Origin: Bacteroidota bacterium
GTDB taxonomy: Bacteria > Bacteroidota > Bacteroidia > Flavobacteriales > Weeksellaceae
Direction of reading: 5' to 3'
Assembly (NCBI GenBank): GCA_023394415.1
Contig: JAEXAR010000035.1
Span: 62,001-126,000, forward strand
Length of the DNA: 64,000 nucleotides
Under the pieces are notes generated by a model. That model made no database searches. It had not been told where the DNA came from and saw nothing but the letters and a program-made list of their open reading frames with translations. Positions 25,313 to 33,028 of this stretch are shown piece by piece; position 1 is the stretch's first letter; each line of letters starts with the position of its first letter. The position numbers and the translations under genes are program-made.

Positions 25313-26500
25313 TTAATCTAAGATTTCAGTTACCTGACCAGCACCAACTGTTCTACCTCCTTCTCTGATCGCAAATCTAAGACCTACGTTAAGAGCGATT
25401 GGTTGTAACAATTCTACTGTAATAGTAAGGTTATCACCTGGCATTACCATTTCTACACCTTCTGGTAAGAAGATCTCACCTGTAACGTCAGTAGTTCTTA
25501 CGTAGAACTGTGGACGGTATTTGTTGTGGAATGGAGTGTGACGACCACCTTCTTCTTTAGAAAGGATATAAACCTCTGCTTTGAATTTTTTGTGTGGTTT
25601 CACAGAACCTTGCTTAGCGATTACCATACCTCTTCTGATATCAGTTTTTTCGATACCTCTAAGAAGTAGACCTACGTTATCGCCAGCTTCACCTCTGTCT
25701 AGGATTTTTCTAAACATTTCTACCCCTGTTACAGTTGAAGTTAATTTTTCTTCACCCATACCAACGATATCTACAGGATCACCAGAGTTGATAACACCAG
25801 CCTCAATTCTACCAGTTGCTACAGTACCTCTACCAGTAATAGAGAATACATCTTCAATCGGCATCAAGAATGGCTTATCTTGATCTCTTACAGGAAGTTC
25901 GATCCAAGTATCTACAGCTGCCATTAGTTCTTCAACAGTTGCAACCCATTTTGGTTCTCCGTTAAGAGCACCAAGAGCAGAACCTTGAACTACAGGAGAG
26001 TTGTCTCCATCATATTCATAAGATGAAAGTAGATCTCTTAGCTCAAGCTCAACAAGCTCTAAAAGTTCTGCATCATCTACCATATCTACTTTGTTCATGA
26101 ACACAACAACTCTAGGTACGTTTACCTGACGGCAAAGAAGGATGTGCTCTCTAGTTTGAGGCATTGGTCCGTCTGTAGCAGCACATACAAGGATAGCACC
26201 ATCCATTTGAGCAGCACCAGTTACCATGTTCTTAACATAGTCGGCGTGACCAGGACAGTCTACGTGAGCGTAGTGTCTGTTTTCAGTTTCGTACTCGATG
26301 TGAGCCGTGTTAATAGTAATACCTCTTTCTTTTTCCTCTGGTGCAGAGTCGATAGAAGAGAAATCTCTTGCTTCTCCAAGACCTTTATCAGATAATACTT
26401 TAGAGATAGCAGCAGTTAAGGTAGTCTTACCATGGTCAACGTGACCGATGGTACCAATGTTCAAGTGCGGTTTGTTACGATTAAACGTTTCCTTTGCCAT
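25313..26500 (-). CDS. tuf: elongation factor Tu
   Basis: The product has 395 residues. The G domain has GHVDHGKTT, the switch regions and DCPGHADYVKNM, and NKVDMVDD; domains 2 and 3 have GRGTVATGRIEAG and the C-terminal AIREGGRTVGAGQV. It delivers aminoacyl-tRNA to the ribosome. The gene follows four tRNA genes and precedes tRNA-Trp, secE and nusG, the order of the tufB locus in many bacteria. A terminator separates it from the last tRNA upstream, and candidate promoters lie in the gap. Confidence 0.99.
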   Translation of the reverse strand: MAKETFNRNKPHLNIGTIGHVDHGKTTLTAAISKVLSDKGLGEARDFSSIDSAPEEKERGITINTAHIEYETENRHYAHVDCPGHADYVKNMVTGAAQMDGAILVCAATDGPMPQTREHILLCRQVNVPRVVVFMNKVDMVDDAELLELVELELRDLLSSYEYDGDNSPVVQGSALGALNGEPKWVATVEELMAAVDTWIELPVRDQDKPFLMPIEDVFSITGRGTVATGRIEAGVINSGDPVDIVGMGEEKLTSTVTGVEMFRKILDRGEAGDNVGLLLRGIEKTDIRRGMVIAKQGSVKPHKKFKAEVYILSKEEGGRHTPFHNKYRPQFYVRTTDVTGEIFLPEGVEMVMPGDNLTITVELLQPIALNVGLRFAIREGGRTVGAGQVTEILD

Positions 26501-26546
26501 GATTTAAATTATTTTATTTAATTAATTATTTTAAATTTTCGGTTTG

Positions 26547-26574
26547 CAAATATAGTGATTTTTTGAAAATCAAA
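26547..26574 (-). promoter_or_regulatory. probable tuf promoter
   Basis: Minus strand TTTG (26571-26574), 16 bp, then TATATTTG (26547-26554), about 45 bp before the tuf ATG. The spacing is short of the usual 19-21. A second -7-like TAATTTTG lies farther upstream. Apart from these and the terminator at 26732-26755, the gap 26501-26759 shows nothing else. Confidence 0.5.
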
Positions 26575-26731
26575 ACTATTTTAATAAAAATTTGTTTTAA
26601 CATCAATTTCAGCAACTTGCAGCGCCGTTAATCTATTATAAAAGTGGACTGCAAAATTACAATATTTTTTCTTTTAAGAAAATCTTAATGTTATTTTTAT
26701 AAATTCTTTAACGCTTGATTTACTGAAACAA

Positions 26732-26755
26732 AAAGCCCCGACAATTCGGAGCTTT
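26732..26755 (-). terminator. terminator between tRNA-Thr(GGT) and tuf
   Basis: AAAGC-CCGA pairs with TCGG-GCTTT (one C/A mismatch) across a 4-nt loop; on the minus strand it ends GGGGCTTTTTG. Confidence 0.8.
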
Positions 26756-26759
26756 CTTG

Positions 26760-26834
26760 TGGAGCCAACGATGAGATTTGAACTCACGACCTCTTCCTTA
26801 CCAAGGAAACGCTCTACCCCTGAGCTACGTCGGC
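26760..26834 (-). tRNA. tRNA-Thr (GGT anticodon), CCA encoded
   Basis: Acceptor GCCGACG/CGTTGGC, anticodon loop TTGGTAA with GGT, T loop TTCAAAT, and an encoded 3' CCA. It is the fourth tRNA of the cluster before tuf. Confidence 0.97.
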
Positions 26835-26846
26835 AAACGTTTAAAT

Positions 26847-26879
26847 AAAAAAATCACAGCCGCTTGGTGTGATTTTTTT
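26847..26879 (-). terminator. terminator-like hairpin between tRNA-Gly and tRNA-Thr(GGT)
   Basis: AAATCACA pairs with TGTGATTT across a GCCGCTTGG-type loop, flanked by A and T runs on both sides. It may instead be a processing signal, since the tRNAs on either side probably share a transcript. Confidence 0.6.
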
Positions 26880-26880
26880 G

Positions 26881-26953
26881 AGCGGAAGACGGGGGTCGAA
26901 CCCGCGACATTCAGCTTGGAAGGCTGACGCTCTACCAACTGAGCTACTTCCGC
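26881..26953 (-). tRNA. tRNA-Gly (TCC anticodon)
   Basis: Acceptor GCGGAAG/CTTCCGC, anticodon stem TCAGC/GCTGA, loop CTTCCAA with TCC, T loop TTCGACC, discriminator T, no encoded CCA. Confidence 0.97.
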
Positions 26954-27033
26954 GATTTTTGTTTCCAAAAAACCGTTGGTAAACGGTGTGCAAATTTACA
27001 GCATTTTCTGAAATCTGCAAATTTTATAAAATG

Positions 27034-27114
27034 TGGGGAGAGCAGGATTCGAACCTACGAAGCCGAAGCAACTGAGTTACAGTCAGTCCCATTTGACCGC
27101 TCTGGAATCTCCCC
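27034..27114 (-). tRNA. tRNA-Tyr (GTA anticodon)
   Basis: Acceptor GGGGAGA/TCTCCCC, anticodon stem ACTGA/TCAGT, loop CTGTAAC with GTA, a long class II variable arm, T loop TTCGAAT, discriminator A. Confidence 0.97.
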
Positions 27115-27137
27115 AATTTTATAAATATATTTTTATG

Positions 27138-27211
27138 AGCCTCCTGAGGGATTCGAACCCACGACCCCGAGATTACAAATCACGTGCTCTGGCCAACTGA
27201 GCTAAGGAGGC
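27138..27211 (-). tRNA. tRNA-Thr (TGT anticodon)
   Basis: Acceptor GCCTCCT/AGGAGGC, anticodon loop TTTGTAA with TGT, T loop TTCGAAT. The anticodon stem has a T-T mismatch at 29-41. First tRNA of the cluster, 43 bp downstream of a consensus -7 element. Confidence 0.95.
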
Positions 27212-27253
27212 AAAAATAGATTTCAAAAGAACGCTTTTCTCTTTTTGCGAGTG

Positions 27254-27286
27254 CAAATATAAGGTTGTTTTTTTGAAATCTACAAA
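27254..27286 (-). promoter_or_regulatory. promoter of the tRNA-Thr-Tyr-Gly-Thr cluster
   Basis: Minus strand TTTG (27283-27286), 21 bp, TATATTTG (27254-27261). A perfect 12-bp inverted repeat (27217-27228 and 27271-27282, TAGATTTCAAAA and its complement) flanks the -7 element. Confidence 0.75.
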
Positions 27287-27316
27287 TTATTTAAGCAAAA
27301 AATTTAAAAAAGTTTT

Positions 27317-27607
27317 TTATGCCATTTCTTTTTTCTTGATTAGCAGCTTTTTAGCCGTATCCACGCACTGGTCTAAACTTTCCTCAAAACTTGCCGATGT
27401 CTTCTTTACTACAATATCATCACCCGGTACTACGAGTTTCATTTCAGTTGTTTTGTTTTCTTTTTCTGAAGAATTTTCAACTTTTAGGTAGATCTGGCAT
27501 TCAATAATTTTATCATAAAAAGTATCCAGTTTGTTTACTTTTTTGTCGATATATTCTTCTAATGGTTGATGCGGGGTTAAACCCATCGCTTGAACTGAAA
27601 TTTTCAT
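27317..27607 (-). CDS. hpf: ribosome hibernation promoting factor, short form
   Basis: The product has 96 residues from MKISVQAMGLTPHQPLEEYI; I chose this ATG because the frame upstream adds only a nine-residue Lys/Phe stretch. The S30AE/HPF fold is recognisable: the YIDKKVNKLDTFYDKI helix, the strand IECQIYLKVE and the basic C-terminal helix SLDQCVDTAKKLLIKKKE. It lacks the long-form dimerisation domain. It would inactivate 70S ribosomes in stationary phase. It lies 44 bp after xerC and just upstream of the tRNA cluster promoter. Confidence 0.93.
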   Translation of the reverse strand: MKISVQAMGLTPHQPLEEYIDKKVNKLDTFYDKIIECQIYLKVENSSEKENKTTEMKLVVPGDDIVVKKTSASFEESLDQCVDTAKKLLIKKKEMA

Positions 27608-27651
27608 AATCAATTTTTTAATAAAATTAAACATTACGGATTTCCCGTTTC

Positions 27652-28536
27652 CTACTTCCCTTTTTTAGCTCTTGGGTGAGCTTGGTTAAATACTTTTTTC
27701 AATTGTTCAATACTGGCACTGGTGTAAACCTGTGTAGATGCTAAACTCGAGTGCCCCATAATTGTCTTCACTTTAGAAATTTCAGCCCCATTTCCTAAAA
27801 CATGTGTTGCAAAACTGTGTCTTAAGATATGAGGGCTTTTTTTCTGTTTAGAAGTTATAGTACTAAAGTAATTATTTACGGTTAAATACACAAATTTTGG
27901 ATCCAGTTTTTTACCCTTTCTATTGATAAAAAAGTACTTTTCCGAGTTTTTTTCGGGCTTGCGCTCCGTGTTAAATTTTTCTAAATTTTTCAGCAGTTCA
28001 TCAGAAACGGGTATGATTCTCGTTTTATTTCCCTTACCGATTACGCGAAGTTCTTTTTTGGAAAAATCCACATTTTCTTGGAGTAAATTGCATAATTCTG
28101 CCTTACGCATACCTGTTTGATAAAGGGTTTCGATGATTAGTTTTTCGAGAACATGCTCTTCGGAATTGTAAATATCTGATTCCTGTACCTCTTTCATCTC
28201 ATCTTCAGAAAACGGAATTTGTTTTTCTGCGTAAAACTTCAAGGTTTGAATACTTTCCATTGGTGAAAGTTTAATCTCACCAATCTTTAGTATAAAGAGG
28301 TAAAAACTGCGTAATGTGGAGAGCTTACGGTTGATACTGCGCTTAGCCAAATTTTGCTGGCTTAGCTCTACCATAAAATTTCGGATGACCTTTTTATTAA
28401 TTTTTGAAAGATTATCGTGTCCTTCTGTTTCCATAACAAATTGAAGAAAATCTCCCAAATCTTTTCTATAGCTGATTAAGGTATTTTCGGAGTAGCGTTT
28501 TTCTACCGCAATATATTCAAGAAATTTATCTACCAT
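27652..28536 (-). CDS. xerC: tyrosine recombinase XerC/XerD family
   Basis: The product has 294 residues from MVDKFLEYIAVEKRYSENTL. I start at 28536 because the longer frame overlaps the rpsU terminator and the probable promoter. The N-terminal SAM-like DNA-binding domain is followed by the catalytic domain with R (QTGMRKAEL), K in the beta hairpin (IGKGNKTRIIP), HxxR (HILRHSFATHVL), H (GHSSLASTQ) and Y (VYTSAS). With rpsU and hpf around it, it occupies the chromosomal Xer position common in Bacteroidota rather than a mobile-element context. XerC versus XerD cannot be decided from this copy alone. Confidence 0.93.
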   Translation of the reverse strand: MVDKFLEYIAVEKRYSENTLISYRKDLGDFLQFVMETEGHDNLSKINKKVIRNFMVELSQQNLAKRSINRKLSTLRSFYLFILKIGEIKLSPMESIQTLKFYAEKQIPFSEDEMKEVQESDIYNSEEHVLEKLIIETLYQTGMRKAELCNLLQENVDFSKKELRVIGKGNKTRIIPVSDELLKNLEKFNTERKPEKNSEKYFFINRKGKKLDPKFVYLTVNNYFSTITSKQKKSPHILRHSFATHVLGNGAEISKVKTIMGHSSLASTQVYTSASIEQLKKVFNQAHPRAKKGK

Positions 28537-28548
28537 GTAAAAAATGAA

Positions 28549-28587
28549 AAAATCACTTCCCAAATATAACATTTAGAAAGTGATTTT
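28549..28587 (-). terminator. terminator after rpsU, with a -7 element in its loop
   Basis: AAAATCACTT (28549-28558) pairs with AAGTGATTTT (28578-28587). The minus-strand stem is followed by T-rich sequence. The 19-nt loop contains TATATTTG (28561-28568), a plausible -7 element for xerC. Confidence 0.7.
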
Positions 28588-28613
28588 AGTATAAGTGATC
28601 TGCAAAAGACGGC

Positions 28614-28811
28614 TTATGCCTGTTCTTCTCTGCTAGCTTCTCTTTGTTTGTGAGCTGCTTTTGCTACTTTAGCTCTTTTAGTTACAGAAGGTTTTGTGAA
28701 CTGCTGTCTTGCTCTTAATGAACGTACAACACCAGTTTTATCAAATTTTCTTTTGTATCTTTTTAGCGCTCTGTCGATAGACTCTCCGTCTTTTACTGGA
28801 ATTATTAACAT
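28614..28811 (-). CDS. rpsU: 30S ribosomal protein S21
   Basis: The product has 65 residues. MLIIPVKDGESIDRALKRYK and the basic tail (RARQQFTKPSVTKRAKVAKA) are typical of S21. It is the first gene of the right-to-left supercluster. In Flavobacteriia S21 sits next to the anti-Shine-Dalgarno region of 16S rRNA, which is thought to explain weak use of SD sequences in this group. Confidence 0.98.
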   Translation of the reverse strand: MLIIPVKDGESIDRALKRYKRKFDKTGVVRSLRARQQFTKPSVTKRAKVAKAAHKQREASREEQA

Positions 28812-28881
28812 ATTTTACATCTCATTTTGGACTGCAAAAATAAAAATATTTTTTATACTGACAAAATTTTTTCTCGAGATA

Positions 28882-28951
28882 CGAGTTTCGAGGTTCGGGT
28901 TTCGTGTTTTCGACCTCAATCTCATATCCCGTAACACGCAACTTGTAACTA
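28882..28951. repeat. degenerate 7-bp-period array upstream of addA
   Basis: Ten gap-free heptads: CGAGTTT, CGAGGTT, CGGGTTT, CGTGTTT, TCGACCT, CAATCTC, ATATCCC, GTAACAC, GCAACTT, GTAACTA. The array ends 24 bp before the addA ATG, next to a -7-like TTAATTTG. The first units are the complement of the heptad found inside cysS (AAACTCG). Confidence 0.75.
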
Positions 28952-28975
28952 AAAAATGATTAATTTGCAGAATCT

Positions 28976-31900
28976 ATGGAACACTCGAAACAATATACCG
29001 CCATTAATGCTTCTGCAGGATCTGGAAAAACGTATACCCTTGTACAACGCGTATTGATGATTTGCCTGCGTTATGAGAAACAGCACGATGCGATAAAACA
29101 TATTTTGGCACTTACATTCACCAATAAAGCTGCCAATGAAATGAAAGAAAGGATACTTCAGTGGCTGAAAAATTTTACCAAACCGGATTATGAAAAAAAT
29201 GAAGATTTAATTAAAATAAAAACTGCTCTTGCGAAGCAAAACATCCACGTTTCCATACACGATTTACACGAACGCTCCCAAAGGGTTTTAGATTACATCC
29301 TTCATCACTACTCTACTCTAAATATTGGAACGATTGATAAATTCAACGCAAGATTGGTGAGAAGTTTTTCTTACGAGTTAGGCTTGGCACATCAGTTTAA
29401 CCTTGAAATTCAGAGTGAACCTTTCTTAATTGAGGCGGTAGACAAAATGCTGGATGAAATTGGCGAAAACGAACAGATTTCCGACGCGTTTATGGATTTC
29501 ATCAATTATAATCTCGATAATGACGAGAGAATCAACCTCAACAACTCACTATATAAAAAGGCCAAAAATTTCATCAGCGATATTCATTATGAAGAACTAA
29601 AAAATAATGCCGAGTTCGACTGGAAATCTTATGAAAATGTCAAAACAAAACTGCGGGAAGAGATTTCCCAACACCGGAAATCAGGGATTAAAACCGCAAA
29701 AGACACTTTACAATTAATCCAAGATAATGGTTTAAATGAAGACGATTTCCAAAGTAAATCTACCGGAATTGCGGCCTGGTTCAGAAAATATCTTGAGTTT
29801 GAAAATAAAAAATCAGAAAAATTTCCTTTTACTGGTTCAGAAGATACTTACCGAAAACTTACGGCTTCAAAAGATGTAGTGGTAAAAAATTCCATCGCCG
29901 GAATTATTGAAACCCTCATTGAAAACCGCAGACAGATCATTCAGCATTATATTTCAGCAGAAAAGAAATCAATTATCCTTTCGGAATTATTGCCACTGAA
30001 AATTAATAAAGAAATTCAGGAAAAACTCAATGAAATTGAGGAAGAAAACGACCTGGTTTTGCTCTCAAAATTCAACGTAATCATCAATGAAAATTTAAAA
30101 AATGAACCTTCGAGTTTTATCTATGAAAAAATAGGAACCAAATACCAACATTTCTTTTTTGATGAGTTTCAGGACACCTCTAAGATGCAGTGGGACAACA
30201 TTTTACCTCTTAAAGATCACACGGTTTCTTCTGAAGGAAACTCTTTTACTTTGGTTGGCGACCCTAAACAGAGCATTTACCGTTTTCGTGGCGGTGATAG
30301 TGAACTGATGCTGAATGTTTTAAACAAAAAAGATCAAAGTCCGGTAGAGGTTTTTGTAGAAGTGCTCGACAGTAATTGGCGCAGCGCAAAACATATCGTC
30401 GAATTTAATAATGAACTTTATCAACACCTCTCTACAGGCTTGAATAAAGAGCATTGCGAACTGTTTTCGGAAAAAGCCAAGCAAATTCCGCAGAAAAAAT
30501 TTTTAGGTCGTGTAAAAATTAATCTTTCTGCTTACAGTAAAGGAAATGAAGAATACTTTACTGAAGTAGCCGAACAAATGCACCGTAACATTCAGGAATG
30601 TCTGGATAATGGTTTTACATTTTCTGATATCACCATTTTATGCCGCTCAGCGAAAGAAATTCAGAAATATGCACAACTTTTGGGAAAGAAAAAAGTAACT
30701 TACGGGGATACTGAAAATTACATTAAAACCATTTCTGAAAAAGGCTTAACTCTTGATATATCTTACACTTTAAAAGCTTTGATTGAATTCCTCAACTGGG
30801 AAATACAGCCAAAAAACAGACAGTTTCTTGTAAAAATGCTTTATTATCTGAACGAATTAGGAAGAATCGAAATCCGAGAATTTTCCAACGAAATTATTGA
30901 ACTTTTGAAGATTGAGAATCAGGCAAATCTAATGACAACCGTTGAAGAAAAATTTGGCTTAAAACTTAACCAGAAGGACATTCCGCATCTTAATTTGTAT
31001 AATTATATTGAATTTTATGTACACGAATTTTCGGTGAAACATAAAGAAACCGATTTCTTACTCAATTTCCTCGAAAACCTTTACAACTTCACCCAAAACG
31101 CAGGAATGACGGTGAAAGATTTCGTTAAATTTTGGGATGAAGAAGCCCATAAAATTTCTATTCAGGCGAGTGAAAATGTGGACGCCATTAAAATGATGAC
31201 TATACACGCTGCAAAAGGACTCGAATTTCCTGTGGTTTTTTTGCCGATGAAGAATAGTAACAAAGATGGGGATTTTCAAGAATGGTATAATTTGGAAGAT
31301 TTGGGTGAACTAAAATCTGTAAACATTAAAGGTTTTAATCGGGATTTGGCTAACTATGATGCAACTCTTGCTGAATTTAACGAGAAGAATTCTTATAAGA
31401 ACAAAATCGATCGGTTTTGCATCCAATATGTAGCAACTACGCGTCCTGTAGAGCAGCTGTTTCTATATATCCAAAGGCCAAGTTCATCTAATAATCATTT
31501 GGAAATTTTTGATTTTATCCAAACTAAAAATCCACAAAATCTTGATGAATTTGACATTTATCCTGAAGTAAACAGCTCATTTAAAAAACAGAAAAATAAA
31601 GAAGAAAAAGAGCGAAAAACTATGGATATCACTTCTTTATCTGAAAATGTAGAGCATATTAACAATATTAAAATCGCAACACCTTCAAAAAGTTATCAAA
31701 ACACCAAAGAATCTGTTCGGATTGGGATTTTTGTACACGAAATTTTAGAAAAAATAAATTCAGAAAAAGATGTTGAAGGTGTTTTACAGCAATACATTTT
31801 GGAGGGTACGATTACTGAAAACGAGAAGAAAGAGATAGTAGAACGGCTTCTGAAAGTGATTCGTGATGATAAATATGCCCATTATTTTGATGAAAGCCTG

Positions 31901-32116
31901 AAAGTCATCAATGAAAAAGAAATGATGATTTCCGAAGACGGAAAAACCGAGATTTACCGTATAGACCGACTGGTAGAAACCAGAAACGGTTTGGTAATTA
32001 TAGATTTCAAAACAGGAGCCGAATGCGAAAAATATGAAAAACAGGTCAGCGCTTACCGTGACGTTTTAGAAAGATTAGGCAAAAAAGTGGCAGCAACAGA
32101 AATTATTTATGTATAA
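28976..32116 (+). CDS. addA: UvrD/RecB-family helicase-nuclease, AddA type
   Basis: The product has 1046 residues. Superfamily 1A motifs run in order: Walker A ASAGSGKTYTLVQR, motif Ia TFTNKAANEMKER, motif II FFDEFQDTS, motif III GDPKQSIYRFRGGD, motif IV NWRSAKHIVEFN, motif V IKMMTIHAAKGLEFPVVF and motif VI YVATTRP. A C-terminal PD-(D/E)XK nuclease follows, with EIYRIDRLV and VIIDFKTGAE. This is the architecture of AddA/RecB enzymes that process double-strand breaks. The partner AddB, often next door, is not adjacent here. The stop codon touches the first base pairs of a 126-bp repeat that also provides a structured 3' end. Confidence 0.93.
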   Translation: MEHSKQYTAINASAGSGKTYTLVQRVLMICLRYEKQHDAIKHILALTFTNKAANEMKERILQWLKNFTKPDYEKNEDLIKIKTALAKQNIHVSIHDLHERSQRVLDYILHHYSTLNIGTIDKFNARLVRSFSYELGLAHQFNLEIQSEPFLIEAVDKMLDEIGENEQISDAFMDFINYNLDNDERINLNNSLYKKAKNFISDIHYEELKNNAEFDWKSYENVKTKLREEISQHRKSGIKTAKDTLQLIQDNGLNEDDFQSKSTGIAAWFRKYLEFENKKSEKFPFTGSEDTYRKLTASKDVVVKNSIAGIIETLIENRRQIIQHYISAEKKSIILSELLPLKINKEIQEKLNEIEEENDLVLLSKFNVIINENLKNEPSSFIYEKIGTKYQHFFFDEFQDTSKMQWDNILPLKDHTVSSEGNSFTLVGDPKQSIYRFRGGDSELMLNVLNKKDQSPVEVFVEVLDSNWRSAKHIVEFNNELYQHLSTGLNKEHCELFSEKAKQIPQKKFLGRVKINLSAYSKGNEEYFTEVAEQMHRNIQECLDNGFTFSDITILCRSAKEIQKYAQLLGKKKVTYGDTENYIKTISEKGLTLDISYTLKALIEFLNWEIQPKNRQFLVKMLYYLNELGRIEIREFSNEIIELLKIENQANLMTTVEEKFGLKLNQKDIPHLNLYNYIEFYVHEFSVKHKETDFLLNFLENLYNFTQNAGMTVKDFVKFWDEEAHKISIQASENVDAIKMMTIHAAKGLEFPVVFLPMKNSNKDGDFQEWYNLEDLGELKSVNIKGFNRDLANYDATLAEFNEKNSYKNKIDRFCIQYVATTRPVEQLFLYIQRPSSSNNHLEIFDFIQTKNPQNLDEFDIYPEVNSSFKKQKNKEEKERKTMDITSLSENVEHINNIKIATPSKSYQNTKESVRIGIFVHEILEKINSEKDVEGVLQQYILEGTITENEKKEIVERLLKVIRDDKYAHYFDESLKVINEKEMMISEDGKTEIYRIDRLVETRNGLVIIDFKTGAECEKYEKQVSAYRDVLERLGKKVAATEIIYV

Positions 32117-32240
32117 AAAAGAATCCGTCTCACAACACATTGATCTGGGTTGAGAATCCTCTAAACGAAACACCCGTTCGTATAGGGGTACAGTGAAAAT
32201 CATAAAAAAAGCCGTCTTTCACTAGTTGTGAGACGGCTTC
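32115..32240. repeat. 126-bp structured repeat, copy 1
   Basis: Identical over 126 bp to 33029-33154. Ends form a 16-bp inverted repeat with one mismatch (32121-32136 GAATCCGTCTCACAAC and 32225-32240). Inside, CCTCTA-ACGAA (32158-32169) pairs with TTCGT-TAGGGG (32177-32188) around loop ACACCCG, and GTGAAA (32193-32198) pairs with TTTCAC (32217-32222). On the minus strand AGACGGC can alternatively pair with GCCGTCT 15 bases away and is followed by seven T, giving a terminator for ferritin. No coding capacity. It lies between addA and ferritin, which converge. Confidence 0.95.
32204..32239 (-). terminator. ferritin terminator inside repeat copy 1
   Basis: Minus strand AAGCCGTCT, 13 nt, AGACGGCTT, then a T run, starting 8 bp after the ferritin stop. 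Confidence 0.8.
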
Positions 32241-32247
32241 ATTTTGT

Positions 32248-32763
32248 TTATTGTTGATTTCCTGCATCCGGAACAAACACTCTTTGTGCCAATTCCTGAT
32301 CAAAGAGATAGAGCGCAGACGGATTGTCTTTCACCATCTTTATTTTTGAGACCAATAATGATGCGGAAGATTCTTCCTCCACCTGCTCATTAATAAACCA
32401 CTGCATAAATGAAGTTGTAGCAAAATCACCTTCATCATTGGCTGCTTTTACGATATTAAAAATACTTCTTGTTACGATTCTCTCGTGCTCCAAAGCTTTC
32501 TCGAAAACATCTTGTACATGAGCAAAAGTATGCGGAGGCTTAGGAATTTCACTGATAATAATATCACCACCAACATCTGCCAAATAATCGAACATTTTAT
32601 CCGCATGCATCAGCTCTTCTTTGCTTTGTACGCGAAAATAGTTCGCAATTCCTTCCAAATCTTTACTGTTAAACCAAGCCGACATCGACAGGTAATATTG
32701 TGCTGCGTACTGTTCTTTCGCAATTTGATCATTAATTAATTGTGCAATTTTTTCACTTACCAT
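32248..32763 (-). CDS. ftnA: bacterial ferritin
   Basis: The product has 171 residues. Ferroxidase ligands are all in canonical positions: E17, E50, H53, E94, Q127 and E130. It forms a 24-subunit iron-storage shell in the cytoplasm. It is a classical ferritin, not a bacterioferritin, because no conserved heme-ligand Met context is seen. The gene stands alone between two identical 126-bp repeats. Two 18-bp direct repeats (32771-32788 and 32798-32815) lie in its 5' leader and could be an operator. Confidence 0.96.
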   Translation of the reverse strand: MVSEKIAQLINDQIAKEQYAAQYYLSMSAWFNSKDLEGIANYFRVQSKEELMHADKMFDYLADVGGDIIISEIPKPPHTFAHVQDVFEKALEHERIVTRSIFNIVKAANDEGDFATTSFMQWFINEQVEEESSASLLVSKIKMVKDNPSALYLFDQELAQRVFVPDAGNQQ

Positions 32764-32770
32764 AAAATTC

Positions 32771-32815
32771 TTTTTTGTGAATTTGAAATTTACTGAATTT
32801 TTTGTGAATTTGAAA
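32771..32815. repeat. 18-bp direct repeat in the ferritin leader
   Basis: TTTTTTGTGAATTTGAAA occurs at 32771-32788 and again at 32798-32815 (27-bp spacing), 8-52 bp upstream of the ferritin ATG. A role as operator is only a possibility. Confidence 0.7.
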
Positions 32816-32886
32816 GTGTAAATCTATCATTATTAAAAAACTTAATGAATATACGTTTTATGACATAATTCGATTTTTTAAGCGAA

Positions 32887-32973
32887 TTGTCATTCCGACT
32901 ACGGAGGAATTTATTTGATAAACAATAGATTCTTCATTACTCCCGAAGTTTCGGGATTCATTCAGAATGACAA
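32887..32973. repeat. 87-bp palindromic element with GTCATTC ends
   Basis: TTGTCATTCCGA at one end and the complement of TTGTCATTCTGA at the other (11 of 12) enclose an inner hairpin CCCGAA-GT-TTCGGG (32942-32955). This form is widespread as a small non-coding repeat in bacteria. Together with the second 126-bp repeat and the ferritin leader it accounts for most of the 438-bp gap 32764-33201. Confidence 0.7.
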
Positions 32974-33028
32974 AAAGCATCATTATTACAAAAAGCAGAC
33001 ATTCAACAAAACTTTTGAGGAAGAGCAA

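Noticed and set aside
27652..28536. Phage or integrative-element integrase
   Set aside because: The recombinase sits between rpsU and hpf with no attachment sites or mobile genes, although tRNAs are close; it fits the chromosomal Xer gene.
28882..28951. CRISPR-like array
   Set aside because: Units are 7 bp, contiguous and degenerate, without spacers or cas genes.
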